From Spirogloea muscicola (lineage: Eukaryota > Streptophyta > Zygnematophyceae > Spirogloeales > Spirogloeaceae): 24,608 bases of DNA. The notes below the pieces were generated by a model, which had not been told where the DNA came from, made no database searches, and saw nothing but the letters and a program-made list of their open reading frames with translations. The stretch covers positions 246,712 to 271,319 of the forward strand of contig WELB01000185.1 in the NCBI GenBank assembly GCA_009602725.1, read 5' to 3'. Below, piece by piece: positions 7,837 through 19,660 of this stretch. Both the position numbers and the translations under genes were made by a program. Position 1 is the stretch's first letter. Each line of letters opens with the position of its first letter.

Positions 7837-9394
7837 GATCTCAGTCCGTCTATCTTGCCTACCATTTCCACGCCAGCCCATTCGTTGCCCTCCCTCTAGT
7901 GTTCATTGTGGTCTCGGTGCATTGTCCATCGGTCCACTGGCCCAGAAAAGTTGGCACCTTCATCAGCTCAGCTTCAAGGAGGCGGTGTCGGTTTAGCAAC
8001 ACTAAGCTCCCCTCCACACCCTTCTACGCCTCAGCTAGTAGCAGAAATAAGCAGAGGGTCTAAGCAAGCCCTTGCAATGGTGAAGGTTTTTATTTTGTCC
8101 CAGCTTACGACATGTTTGACCTTATATGTCTTCATACTGTAACGGTGTCTCTCATTCTAGCCAAAGCTTCCAAATGATGTGGGGTTTGCTTGAGGACAGC
8201 AGAGTCTTCAAGTGCGCTGCATCTTTTCGGTCACTGGCACAGCTTGCCAGCGGCCTGTAACACAGCGCGAAACGGCTCAGCTGCCCCTACTCGTATGCGC
8301 AAAACAGGCTTGCCTACCTGTTGCGTTTATTGGGTCTGCGCATATCAAACTCTGGTGAAAGCATTCTACATAAGCAAGTTAGCAGCTCATGAAGAGGAGT
8401 TGGACAACGAGTGGTGCTGTTTGAGAAGATCTCAATCTATCTTTCCAATCCTCTCATAGAGGAAGTACTGAAATTCCTACTTTTGTGAGCTGTAGTGAAT
8501 CTGCCGATTCCCTCACAACTGAAGACAACGAACGGGTAAGTCGAGTAGGCCAGGAAAAGCAGTCCTATAAGTCATTGCAGACTGCCAGTATGACATCATA
8601 CACTCTCAAACGAATGAGGTAATGAGTTCAGGTATCTCACCAGTGCTTTGAAGGGCAGACAGGTCAGTGTGTCATACATTTGAGCTGGCCATCTGCCATT
8701 ATTGGAGACATAGGGCCTATCTTCCGCTGTTAAACAGGGGAGAAGAGGAGAAGTAGCGCATCTGCAAAGGGTGTGAGGGCTGCAAAGGGCCGGCACACAT
8801 ACATAATTAGGATTCTGATCAATCTTGTGGTTCGTTTCACATAGCTCCCTATACCCGCCGGATCCTGTGCTGGAAGGGTGTGTGCGAGTAGATGACAATG
8901 TTTCTGTCACCCCAGGTCGTGACACATTGCAGCTCCTCAACCCATTCCGCTGGGGTTCTCTATGAATGGAGATGGAAGCATCCTGGAGGAGGTAGGACAG
9001 CTAGCCATATTAAGGAACTTGGCTCCAACTTCTGAGGGCATCAGCCTCTTCGACAGCCTGCCTTAGCCAGTTCGTCAGCAGCGTCACGCACAGAGGCCGC
9101 CTCCATGCCCAATTCGAACCCAAGTGCCACATGCTGACTGCCTTGACAACGCTGCACTGCTGCTGTTGCTGCAGACCCTGCCACCACTAGGGAGTGCTGC
9201 AGGCTGGGAGAGTGCACCGCGCACCATCTCCGTCCACATGGCCTGTGTTGGTGTAGAGAGACGCCAGTACCACAAGCAAGTGTAATAGGACATGCGCTGC
9301 AACAGCTTTTGCTGTTAGCAGCCGCTTGTTTGCCGAGCACTTGCATTCCGCTTTCCTCTTGACTTTGCCCAACTGTCAGGGGTTGGCCTCCATG
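7837..9394. other. Intergenic stretch, no recognised gene
   Basis: Oxidase 3' flank followed by about 1.2 kb in which open frames on both strands (for example 8596-8940 and 9041-9346, minus) show no family and look like chance frames. A TGTAA motif, the usual chlorophyte poly(A) signal, lies at 8138-8142, about 300 bases after the oxidase stop. Confidence 0.3.
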
Positions 9395-9404
9395 ATCGAG
9401 AAGC

Positions 9405-9935
9405 TCTTACAACGGGGGCGATGGCTTTTAAAGGCCAGCCGAAAGGATGAGGTCTACAACCATCTCCCCGCTGAAGCAGCTTCCTACTTTTCCTTGTGCT
9501 GACCTTCTACAGCCATCGCCTCCTTCGAGTTGGAGAAGAATAGCAGCAGTACTTGTTGCAGGGCTGTGAGAAGGGACCCACAATTCAGTGAACAAGATCC
9601 GATGGATTCGGAACCGTCGGGGCCATCACGGATGCCTGCTCAGATCCCCCTGTCAAGAAGCACTTCCTCCTCAGTCAGCAGCCGCGAGTCGGAGAATCGA
9701 GCAGCCAGAGTTGAAGTTCCTCTCAGAAAGGGGCAAAGACTGTGAAGGACCAGCTCAAAAGACAACGGACAAGGTCCGAAGGGACCGCTTTTTGGGAAGC
9801 GCAAAAGCACGTTCAAAGGGGGCAACGGCTTTGAGAAGGAACAGCTCTTCCAGTATAAGGCAGTGGCTGTGAAGGCCAGCTTAAAGGAATGTACAGGAGA
9901 AGGCCACCCCAAGAGAGAATGGGGCGCCATAGTTG
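9405..9935. repeat. Cluster of degenerate hairpin modules
   Basis: Minus-oriented modules lie at about 9415-9447 (GCGATGGCTTTTAAAGGCCAGCC), 9728-9790 (GACTGTGAAGGACCAGCTC then ACGGACAAGGTC) and 9838-9905 (GCAGTGGCTGTGAAGGCCAGC, AAGGAATGTACA). A plus-oriented one lies at about 9508-9540 (ACAGCCATCGCCTCC). All are diverged versions of the retroelement 3' UTR end. Confidence 0.5.
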
Positions 9936-10290
9936 AACTTTGTTCTTTTTCTGGGCTGGCCTCTCCCAGTGGCGGTCTCCGGCTTCCGTCAGGGCGACGT
10001 CTTTCCGCCTGCTAGCTATCCAGACTTGCATCTTCTGACTAGAGGTTACTGAGAGTCCTCTTGCTCTCGTACTCTGTTCATTCTCTTTTTTGGGCTGGCA
10101 TTTCCAGCCCCTATCCTCAAAGGGCGAGCACTTTCTTCCTGCTTGAGTCTTAGTCCTTAGCACTCCGGCTCCTTCAGACCTTTCCCATTCCTTTGGGCTG
10201 GCCTCTCCCAGCCACCAGTTACTCTGGCCGCGCTTGCTTCCCAGCCACCGCCCTCTCCTGGAAGCGTCTTTCTCACAACGTCCTTGGCGC
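9936..10290 (+). mobile_element. Plus-oriented F2 ORF tail with compound F1 and F2 3' UTRs
   Basis: A hairpin (CTGGGCTGGCCTCTCCCAG, about 9949-9967) is fused directly to an ORF end reading VSGFRQGDVFPPASYPDLHL then LTRGY and TGA (about 9972-10051). Then comes an F1-type UTR with its hairpin at 10098-10117 and a GGGCGAGCACTTTC end, followed by an F2-type UTR with hairpin at about 10195-10215 and GGCCGCGCTTG. A CAGCCACCGCCCTCTCCTGG module ends at about 10275. This compound tail is about 290 bases upstream of the BSL start codon, in the same orientation. Confidence 0.7.
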
Positions 10291-10487
10291 CCGGCAGCTG
10301 CGTCCGCTGTCGAGGAATTGGCGATGGGGGCCGGATGGCGTACTTGGCGGGGTTCGTCGTCAGCTAAGTCCCCGTCAACTGGCGGGTTTGGTGAGCCGCC
10401 CCGGCGCGGAAACCGTCCGCGAATGCATGCCAGCCGCCGGCCCCTCCCGGCTGCACGTAAGTGTGGGCGGGCGGCCTCCGGAAGCCC

Positions 10488-10499
10488 CGATTTAAATCG
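10488..10499. promoter_or_regulatory. AT-rich palindrome in BSL upstream region
   Basis: CGATTTAAATCG is a perfect 12-base palindrome in otherwise very GC-rich DNA, 79 bases before ATG 10578. It could be a core-promoter element. A consensus splice donor GTAAGT at about 10457 and an acceptor TTGCAG ending at about 10540 could instead mean a 5' UTR intron spans it. Confidence 0.25.
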
Positions 10500-10577
10500 A
10501 GGGGCCCTGTTGTGCCTTCCCCCCAATTCCCCGTTGCAGGAACCACATTCACCCGTGAGCTCTCCCCTGCGGCAGCC

Positions 10578-13500
10578 ATGGCGGCACCGGCCGCCGCCGC
10601 CGCCCCGCCGCGCGCCCGAGGAGCCCGCGGCGCGCCGCACTGAGCGCTGCAGGAGCGCCNGGCGTTCGCGCCGCTGCAGGGGCACGGCGAGACGCCGGGC
10701 CCGCGATGCGGCCACACGCTGACGTCTGTGGCGGCGGTCGGCGAGCCCGGGGCCGACGACTACGTCGGCGCGCGGCTGATCCTCTTCGGCGGCGCCACCG
10801 CGCTCGAGGGCAGCACCGGCCCCCAGGCCAGCGCCGGAGGCGCCGCCGGGATACGTGAGCGCCAAGGACGCTGAAAACTGGCGCGCCATTGCTTAGGGTT
10901 TCCACTTGCCAGGCTTCCCAATGATCCATTGGTCTCAGAGCGGCCGTGCTGATGGCCATAGAAGCACGAGCGCCATCTATGCTTAACGAGGAGCTGCTCT
11001 ATCCTGACGGTGTAGTGGTACGGGGAGGACGCAGATGAACTGTGATCCCCGTGACATAGCCATTCACGGTCACACAGCTCGGTCCTGCTGGCAGGTCTGG
11101 CGGGCGCGACAGCGGACATCCACAGCTTCGATGTCCAGACCAGTACATGGTCGAGGTGAGCACGGCCTCGCGGTCAAGCTGCTGCAGACTTGCACTTAGC
11201 TGTCATGCATTCTGCATGCCGCGACTGTCTGCTCAGAGACTTCTGGTGCACTTGTACCAGAGGATGGCAGCGTAACCTAGTGGTGAGAGCCATTAGATGA
11301 TGCAAGTTCACAATGCACCAATGTCAATTGCACCTCGAGCCAACTTGCTCACAACCAGAAGAGAGGGAGGGCAGGAGTCTGCTCGTTACATGGACGACAT
11401 GCTATTGTACCAGAGATTGTGGAGTGTGGGGATCGCCCTGTTATGATTTCCTAGCCCATGTAGCCTTTTGCCTAGCTTCATCGCAGTGACACTTGTCTCA
11501 TGCAGGTTCCAACCAGTGGGGGAGCCACCTTCACCCCGGGCTGCACATGCTGCTACTGCTGTGGGCACAATGGTTGTCATTCAGGTCAGCTGCTGCAGCC
11601 AACAAGTCGAAGCCCTAGTTTGAGCTTCTTGTGTGACAGAACAGCCGTTTGGTTTGTCCAGATTATGTGGGTCAACAGAGTGCAGATTTACCTCCTTAGC
11701 TATTGTGTTGCAACCTGCTGTTGTGACAAGAGTTTAGCTAGCAGGATAAAGAAGCTGGCATTAAGGTTGACGTGAAAATTGTGTTGGCAACACCAGAACT
11801 GTGTTGTCGAAAACAAGACTTCTGCTCATCTGCAGACGAGAACCACTGTGTGCAGCTTGTGCAGATGGCTCTCAAGGAATACACTCAACCAGTGTGGCCG
11901 GTAAATTGGGGCAATTGTAGCTCATAGCTTATGCTGCATTTGTGTCTAATGCAGGGTGGTATTGGACCAGCTGGTCTCGCTACGGACGATCTGCACGTGC
12001 TTGATCTGACTCAGACAAAGCCTCGCTGGCACCGGTGAGGACTTACAACCTCCTACATAAATGGTGATGAATCAAGTCTGGTGCACAGACCTGATCTGCT
12101 GAACACCTTGCCTGCACTGTAAGTCATCAGCAGACCTAAATCAACGTGCTGGCGCTTTGCAGTGTGGTAGTGCAGGGTGCTGGGCCTGGACCCCGGTATG
12201 GCCACGTCATGGCATTGGTTGGCCAGCGATTCCTTCTGTCAATCAGTGGCAATGATGGTATGATCCTCAATCCTGCAAACTTCTTCTCTCCCATGCCTTC
12301 CCTGCCGAGATCCATTTGAGCATCTGGTTGGACATCTGGTTATGTCCCACATCACAAACGTGAGCTCAATTTTCCGTGTATTCCAGTATGGAAGGCATTC
12401 TACGCTTCCGGGTCAAGGTATATCATTTTTAAGAATATGTGGGCACCTGCCTGACCATGGCTTGGTTTGACAGGGAAAAGGCCATTAGCAGACGTATGGG
12501 CCCTAGATACAGCTGCAAAACCTTACGAGTGGAGGAAGCTTGAACCAGATGGCGAGGGTCCTCCTCCGTGCATGTATGCAATCTTGTTCCACTCAGTTAG
12601 ACACTTGCATTTAGAGACAGTATGTAGAGCTGCAAATGTTCTACTTTTGGTGCATTATGTTGTACATGAATTTCATAGCTGCAGCAACAAACTTCTCAAG
12701 TCAATGAATCAAGTCAAGGGAGTCCCAATCGCCCCTTGTCTGTTAGGTATGCCACGGCAAGCGCTCGTTCAGACGGATTGTTGCTGTTGTGTGGAGGGAG
12801 GGATGCGAGCAGTGTGGTATTGCTTGAACCCAGTACTTACAATTGCATAGCTCCTGCTAATGCATGATGATGACTTTTGGTCTCTTGACAAGATCAGTCC
12901 CTGTAAGCAGGACATTCTAGCAACCCTGGAACATTCTTGCATGTCCTTGTCTTCTTGGGTGTCCTTGTCTTGTGGGGTGAGGTTGCCGAGGTTGACCATT
13001 TGCATCTTTTTTGCAGCCGCTGGCTGGTGCATACGGGTTAGCAAGACACCGGGACGGGCGATGGGAGTGGGCAATTGCTCCTGGCATTTCGCCGTCTGCC
13101 AGATACCAGCATGCAGCGGTAGATTTTCAAGAAACATTCCTGTCATTGCACGCTCTTAGCTCTAGTGGGCAAGCCTATCACACGGACTGCGATACTTCTC
13201 TTTATATATCCACCATGTATTGACATAAGAGTAACTACTTCAAAGATTTCTTAATGGCTGCTGAAGCAAAGACTGGGCTGCACTTCTTCGCAGCCTTGAT
13301 CACATAGCTGCTGGGTTGCATAAAGTTGAATGGTCAGTGCGATTTGACACATTAATGTGGATGTCTTTGCGGCAGGTATTTGTGAATGCAAGATTGCATG
13401 TCTCAGGAGGTGCTCTGGGAGGTGGCAGAATGGTGGAAGATGCCTCAAGTGTGGCAGGTACTGTTCCAGTCTCCTACTCAGCTGTGTCTTATGCGACTTG

Positions 13501-16500
13501 CGTCCTCCTAATTTAAAGGAAGTTTGTTCCAATAGCAGACTGGAGTTCGAATATGTGCGATGCTAAGGTGTTTGCAACCTGATTGGAGATCCACCACCTT
13601 GTGATTCATTCCTAACAGTGTTTGTGGCTTAGGAGCTGATGACCAGATAGGGAACTGGTTCACAGTCTTACACAGCTCCATCCAGGGAAAAGAAATGCAT
13701 GGTCTACATCCTACATAAGTGCAGGTGGATCCCTCTGTGGCTGCTTGGTATGTCTTGACCTGACTTTCTGCGCTCCTTGGTCCTCGTGGCTGCAGTGCTG
13801 GATACTGCTGCAGGAGTGTGGTGTGACCGTAGGGCAGTGGTGACCAGCCCCAGAACAGGCCGCTACAGTGCAGACGCACCTGGTGGTGATGCTGCTATTG
13901 AGCTTACAAGACGATGTCGGCATGCGGCTGCAGCTATCGCGGATAACATCTACATATACGGCGGTCTTCGCGGTGGTCAGTATCTTGGCAGTACCTGGAG
14001 TCAGTAGGAGGCAGGCTGTGATATGCTTGGATCCTCTGACAACACTTCCAAATATGGTCTACGAGCATAATGTTGATATTAGAAGGGATGTCTATATCAG
14101 ATTGGCTGACTCTAATGTGCCCTTTGTGGTGTCCTCAGGGATCTTGCTGGACGACCTTTTGGTAGCTGAGGATGTTGCAGCTGCAGAGCTTACTCCAGCA
14201 GCAAATGAGGCTGCTGCAGCTGCTGCTACTGCTGGTAGCATTCCAGTGGCTGCAAAATCTCAATCGAGTAGCGACAATGAGACTCTACTTGAGAATGGTC
14301 ACGTTGGTCCTGTGGTGGTGAAGAGTCCTGTTGCCGCTCCAGTGGGCGGGGAAACAAAGATGGACATTACCACAGAGAATGTGCTCGCCCATAATCATAG
14401 GTGAGCTCGGGTGATGCAGAGATCGGAAATGCAGAGATCCAGAGGCCCAGAAACAAAAGGCAGACTTGGGTGTACCATGGTCAGTCAGCTTGCAATGCAG
14501 CTACTGAGCTTTTGCGGCTTGGAGCAATTTGCTCGGGCCAGGTGGGGAGATGTAGGAGATGGTCACTAGGGGCACAGCTCAGGCTCCAAGAGGTCAATAG
14601 GAAGACCAGCGCCAGAGAATTATGGGGCTGATTTGAGCTGATTCTGCTGATGCAGTGTGGACGAGAAGGACTCGGCAGTGCTGGTGGAGGCAGCTGCTGC
14701 AGAGGCAGCTGCTGCCAGCGCGGCATTGGCAGCAGCTGCTTCAGGCAAGCTGCAGGAGAATGGGGAACTGGGTCCTACTGTCAAGGAGCAGGTGGAGCGA
14801 GACGGGGGAGCTGATGCGACGACCAATGGAGCTGCAGGAGCTGCCACGACCTTACCATCAATGGGCGGCTTCACAAAGGCAGCTGCAGCAAGTTTGGCTG
14901 CTCAAAGCCAGGCCGCTGAGCAAAACCAGGGCGTCAGGCTACACCACCGGGCGGTGAGCTCAGAGATTAACATACCTGCTGCCATGAAGCTCGTGCTCTC
15001 TCCACTTGGTCTATTGAGTGTTGTACATATGCTGACATCATGCTTACACTCATCATTTTACAGGTAGTAATAGCGGCAGAGTCTGGGGGTGCACTTGGAG
15101 GGCTAGTCAGGCAGCTCTCAATTGACCAATTTGAGAATGAGGGAAGACGAGTGAGCTTTGGTACACCAGACAGCGCCGGGGCTGCACGCAGGTCACTGGA
15201 CAGGCAAATGTCTATGCAAGGCGTTCATAAGAAGGTTCGCACCTCCACAATGCAAGCAAATGCGCTCAGCTTTTGTCCATGGTCATTGCAAAATCAATTG
15301 CTATGTTAGCGTCACCCTGTCACAGCTCGAGCTGCCCAGTGTACATTCAACGTGGACAGGAGTATAGGTTATTGCTATACATAAAAGGGGATGCACAGAC
15401 TTTGCCCGAGAATGTCCTGGTTAATGATCAAGACTTCAGGAAGTCTCTTGTTCTTGTGATAAGTTTGGGTCTAAGACTATCACTAGCTACACTCCAGGTC
15501 TTGTCCTACCTGCTCAAGCCCCGGGGCTGGAAACCTCCAGTGAGGAGGCAGTTCTTCATGGACATGCACGAGATTGCAGAGCTCTGTGACTATGCGGAGC
15601 GGCACTTTCAGCAGGAGGGCAGTGTCATCCAGATTCGTGCACCAGTGAAGATCTTTGGAGACTTGCATGGTCAATTTGGCGACCTCATGCGCCTCTTTGA
15701 CGAATATGGATCACCGTCAACGGCTGGAGACATTACGTAGGTTACATCTGTGCTTCTAATTGGTGCTTTGTTTCAAGGATTTATGATCATGTCTCACGGT
15801 CTGGCTGACCTAGCCCTGTTCTGGCCCATCTACCGAAGCAGTTTATGCAGCAGCATGCAGAGGTTTGCTTGTACCTGGAGAGCTGCTTAAAGGCGAGGAA
15901 GCTTATGAATACCATTGTCACCCACGGACCTTGCCATACAGTGCTTGCAAGTTGTTGGCACGGCCTTGTCAGCTTCTCTTTGCTGAACAACGAAGCCCTA
16001 CCTAAGAGTCGGCTATCTGTATACACTTGATGAAGGTACATTGACTACTTATTTCTTGGGGATTATGTGGATCGTGGTCAACATAGCCTGGAGACCATAT
16101 CCCTTCTTTTGGCTCTGAAGGTAAGCATCGCTTTCTTCAAGAAGTTGTGCAAGTCCTGGGCATTGTCTGGTTGAATATATCAGCAGCTGCCAGATGTCGA
16201 CGAGTCAATGCTGACATAGCAATTCGTCTGGTATCTTAGATTGAGTATCCCAGAAATGTGCACCTCATTCGAGGCAACCATGAGGCTGCGGATATAAATG
16301 CACTCTTTGGCTTCCGCATCGAGTGCATCGAACGCATGGTGACCATTCCTGCCAACTCTCTGCCCAAGGAAGGCGAAAGTGTATGTTTGTGCACGAGATT
16401 GCTTTGATGATCATTATGACATGCACCTGCACCAAATTGCTCATCCTTTTTCCTGTTGGAAATTGTATGCCTCAGGGAGAGGTTGCAGGTATCTGGGTCT

Positions 16501-17841
16501 GGCAGCGCATCAATCAGCTATTCAACTGGCTACCCCTTGCTGCCTTGATAGAGAAGAAAATCATCTGCATGCATGGTGGAATTGGGAGGTCAATTCATCA
16601 TGTGGAGCAAATTGAGGCACTTCAGCGGCCCATCACCATGGAAGCTGGCTCAGTTGTCCTGATGGACCTCCTGTGGTGAGGACATTGGTTTTGCATTTAC
16701 TAAATCTGCATCAGTGTCCAGATTTTACCTTATTCGGCGAGCAATGATTCACATGGTTCCACAACTGCGCCAATGGGGGCTACAATATAGATTTGTGGGT
16801 GGCTTGGTCGCTTGGAGCGTTATCTCACAAATGTGTCCTCACTGCCAGGTCCGATCCAACTGAAAACGACAGCGTTGAAGGTCTACGGCCAAATGCTCGA
16901 GGACCTGGTCTTGTCACATTCGGGGTGAGCAGAAAAGCTCTTGAAATTCAAATGGTATTTACATTATGCAGCACTGGGCGTCTGCGTGTCAGAGAACTTT
17001 TGGCGAGATCGCATGCCCTCTGCCAGTGTGGTTGACATTGCTGCAAGCAATTGTGGTGATTGGCAGCCGGACCGAGTAATGGACTTCTGCAAGAACAACG
17101 ACCTGCAGTTGATTGTGCGTGCTCATGAGTGTGTGATGGATGGCTTTGAGCGCTTTGCTCAAGGTCACCTGATCACACTCTTCTCTGCCACAAACTATTG
17201 TGGTAAGGATCAGAGCATGAAATTCCTTCAATCCATGTCGACTTTTGGCTACCTAGGCCTCAACTTCTGTGAATTTGGCCTTTACCATTATGTTAGATTG
17301 TTGTTTCCTGTTGGTTCCTGCTTTAGTATGGATATAAGCAAGGCAGAATAGCTGCTTCACTTGCACTGCTCTTGCAGTGCTGAGGTAACCATAACAACTG
17401 AATTTAAATTTGATCCTCTCTGCCCAGGGACGGCCAACAATGCGGGTGCTATATTGGTACTAGGAAGAGACCTGGTGGTTGTACCCAAGCTTATACACCC
17501 ACTTCCGCCAACAGGCCATTCACCCACATCCTCACCTGAGAGCCAACCTGAGGACACGTGGATGCAGGTTTGCTCTTTACTGAGCTGGGACTTGACATAG
17601 GATAAGGCACACTTATGAGCTGAAGTGTTGCTTCTGTTACAATATAGCAGCTTGCGCTAGACCCCTGGTTTGACTGTATGTTTTTCAGCTGATAAGTGGG
17701 GGCAGGCAGGACAAGGACCCTGCATACCCGCCTGATCTGCTACTTGCCCTTTTGCAGGAGCTGAATGATCAAAGGCCGCCAACGCCAACTCGTGGACGCC
17801 CTCAGAGCAGCAATGATCGCAGCTCATTGGCATGGATATGA
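10578..17841 (+). CDS. BSL/PPKL-type Kelch-repeat Ser/Thr protein phosphatase (21 coding exons)
   Basis: The spliced protein has an N-terminal Kelch propeller ([66 protein letters not shown]). An alanine-rich linker of about 200 residues follows, then [15 protein letters not shown] and a PPP-family phosphatase domain. Metal-site motifs, numbered from the codon after TGA 10641, are GDLHG (651-655), GDYVDRG (685-691), RGNHE (716-720), HGGIG (771) and RAHE (H850). It ends [10 protein letters not shown]...SSLAWI with TGA at 17839-17841. This matches plant BSU1-like phosphatases along its length, about 949 residues against roughly 880-1020. In land plants these dephosphorylate GSK3-type kinases in brassinosteroid signalling; the algal role is not established. 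All 20 junctions keep frame. The start is uncertain: ATG 10578 has good context (GCAGCCATGG) but an in-frame TGA at 10641, 17 bases before an N. Confidence 0.93.
10644..17841 (+). other. Exon map of the BSL/PPKL gene
   Basis: Coding exons placed by reading frame and family conservation: to 10854; 11095-11155; 11506-11584; 11955-12034; 12163-12257; 12474-12573; 12747-12816; 13017-13118; 13376-13457; 13796-13975; 14139-14400; 14656-14953; 15064-15234; 15498-15736; 16036-16120; 16240-16338; 16476-16675; 16849-16924; 17067-17202; 17428-17567; 17758-17841. All introns are GT-AG. GTGAGC or GTGAGG is the commonest donor and TGCAG the commonest acceptor. Weaker sites are the AAG acceptor before 16036 and the GTTCGC donor after 15234. 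Introns run from about 100 to 380 bases and contain no recognised gene or repeat. Confidence 0.88.
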
Positions 17842-18465
17842 CTTACCATGCCTGTGTGCAGCTTTCTCGAGCTCGTTATGTGTCAGGGACGGCACTCAAT
17901 TGCCAATACTTAGGATGAGGAGCAACCAGGTAATTAGGTGGAGACATGCTAGCATTCAATATGGGGCCCGTCACGGCGTGTGCATATGTCTTGCGGCAAA
18001 CTGAGGTGTAATTAGCAAGATCTGATTAGACTCAGGTAGTCAACTAAAGGTGAAAACAGCCACAGAAGGCCTTGTGGTCTGGTGGCCTTGTTCATACAGA
18101 CCAGCGTGATCTAAACAACCGCATGGAATGTCCTCAATCAAGGTATTGTAGGATCTGATTGCCTTTCAGAGACATGCAAAGTGTCTGGGGACCAAAGCTT
18201 GCAGGTCATGGGCATTGGTTGCTTTGTGAGCCGAAACGGCTGTGTAGTGCTGGAGTCTGATCAGGAGGCTTGTTGTACTGTATGTTGCTCAGAGAAGGGG
18301 ACTGTAGTGTCATGAGTGACAACGGTACGGATGTCTACAGTCTTGCCAGCTTCTGCACGAGTGGTTGCCTGCCGCGGAAGTTGCTATTTAAGGGCCCAGC
18401 CACTAACTGCCAATCCCCTGTGCCCGCGAAGAGAAGCTCATCAAGATGAAAGTTTTTTCGAAGAA
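17842..18465. other. BSL 3' flank
   Basis: TGTAA at 18007-18011, 166 bases after the stop, is a plausible green-algal poly(A) signal. Further on, TATTTAA at 18385-18391 is followed by an ATG at 18446 opening a 12-codon frame that runs into the next retroelement fragment. No other feature is seen. Confidence 0.35.
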
Positions 18466-18700
18466 TAAAGACTCTTCTCCTTAGAGGGCGATAGCTGGTG
18501 AGTGGCCAGCCCTACTTAAGTCAATTGCAGGGCCCAGAAAAGCGTTGAAGTAAAGAAAAGCGTTGAAGTACATGGCGCCTCTTCCAAAGGAAAGGTGGGA
18601 AGAGCCACTCACGTCATCCAAAGAAACAGCTCTTCCAATACATGGCAGTGGCTGATGAAAGGCAAGGAATATACAAGGTCTGCAAGGGCCGGATGGAGCA
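18466..18700 (-). repeat. Diverged minus-oriented hairpin modules
   Basis: AGACTCTTCTCCTTAGAGGG, CGATAGCTGGTGAGTGGCCAGCCC (18469-18512) and CAGCTCTTCCAATACATGGC, AGTGGCTGATGAAAGGCAAGG (18629-18668) parallel the modules at 4421-4465 and 9843-9890. Between them GAAAAGCGTTGAAGTA is repeated twice, 18 bases apart (about 18537-18570). Bases 18700-18960 contain no recognised gene. Confidence 0.5.
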
Positions 18701-18960
18701 AAAAGCAGGGGGCGGGGACTGTTAATGTCCATCCCGAAGTGAAAGGTCAGAAGGGGCCGGACAAAACACCGAGAAGGCGCGCGGGGAGGGCATGAAAGGC
18801 TACATATATTAGAAAGAGAAAAGCCGGAGAGTGCCGTGAATAAAGAGGCAAGTGCTCGGCCATAAAGAAGAAGAATTTCGTGTATTTGAAACAAACGAAG
18901 GCTAAATGGCCAAGTACAAAGGCAAGCACATCTGAAAACCTACGTAAGCTACAGCAGATT

Positions 18961-19193
18961 GACCCGCCAGTTCATCTGGCCGCGCTTGTCTATTACCCGC
19001 TCAGTAACCACGGGTCAAAACATAGAGGTCTCGAATCGATGCCTGAATAGGGGCTGGGAAGAGGCCAGCCCAAAGGAATGGACAAGGTCTGAAGGAGCCG
19101 GAGTGCGAAGGACTAGGACTAAGACATCAGCCAGGGAACGCTCAGTAATCTCTTGTCAGGAGATGCAAGTCTGAGTAGCTAGCCGGCGGAAAA
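18961..19193 (-). mobile_element. F2 3' UTR and ORF tail
   Basis: From 19045 to 19193 the order is hairpin (19050-19071, GGGGCTGGGAAGAGGCCAGC), AAAGGAATGGACAAGGTC, GGAGCCGGAGTGCGAAGGAC, CTCAGTAATC with the stop complement, and the DLHLLTRGY region (GGAGATGCAAGTCTGAGTAG). It breaks at GGCGGAAA (19193), where an F1 tail begins. A plus-oriented fragment CAGTTCATCTGGCCGCGCTT at 18970-18989 faces it, giving an inverted F2 end pair. Confidence 0.7.
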
Positions 19194-19358
19194 GAAGAAA
19201 GTGCTCGCCCATTGAGAATAGGGGCTGGAACAACCAGCCCGAAAAGGAATGAACAGAGTACGAGAAGGGGGCCATGGGAAGCGCTAAGAAACAGAAACAA
19301 AGCAGCTACGAGACACTCAGTAACCCCTGCTAAGCAGCCGCAGATCAGAGATGCTGAA
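19194..19358 (-). mobile_element. F1 tail joined to the F2 ORF tail
   Basis: It starts with AAGAAGAAAGTGCTCGCCCA at the F2 breakpoint. The hairpin at 19221-19240 has loop variant GGAACAACC. GAATGAACAGAGTACGAGAA, GGGGGCC and the F1 UTR follow, and the ORF end DLRLLSRGY lies on the complement of about 19318-19352 with its stop at 19318-19320. It stops after a few more codons. Confidence 0.75.
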
Positions 19359-19450
19359 AAGGGGCTAGGAAGAGGGGCTGGGTAAGCAAAGCCAGCCCCT
19401 ATGGGGGCAAGGGCTGTGAGAAGGCAGCCCGAAAAGAATGGGTAAAGATG
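19359..19450 (-). repeat. Extra hairpin modules
   Basis: GGGGCTAGGAAGAGGGGCTG is followed by GGTAAGCAAAGCCAGCCCC, then CTATGGGGGCAAGGGCTGTG and AGAAGGCAGCCCGAAAAGAA. At least two partial hairpin modules abut one another between the F1 tails on either side. Confidence 0.55.
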
Positions 19451-19464
19451 TGACAGTGATTGGG

Positions 19465-19660
19465 AGAAGAAAGTGCTCGCCCATTGAGAATAGGGGCTGG
19501 AAAAGCCAGCCCAAAAAAGAATAACAATAGACGAGAAGGGGGCCAGGGGCTAAGAAAACAAGCACACAAAGAAACAAAGCAGCTAAGAATCACTCAGTAC
19601 CCCTGCTAAGCAGCCGCAGATCAGAGATGCTGGGCTCCTGGAAGTGGGTCCCCTGGCCAG
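19465..19660 (-). mobile_element. F1 tail
   Basis: Minus-oriented F1 with GAAGAAAGTGCTCGCCCATT at its 3' end, a perfect hairpin at 19493-19512, the F1 UTR, the stop complement near 19596 and ORF end ...SDLRLLSRGY. The ORF runs up to CTGGCCAG at about 19660, where an F3 tail is joined. Confidence 0.75.

Noticed and set aside
8596-8940. 114-codon minus frame in the intergenic stretch
   Set aside because: No recognisable domain, no splice or start context, and composition like its surroundings.
9100-9160. Possible tRNA on the minus strand (GGGTTCGAATT resembles a T-loop)
   Set aside because: The T stem does not pair and no acceptor stem or anticodon arm could be drawn around it.
9813-10889. 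358-codon open frame on the minus strand
   Set aside because: It runs antisense through retroelement tails, the BSL upstream region, the N and the first BSL exon. Its length is due to GC-rich sequence lacking stops, and it shows no domain.
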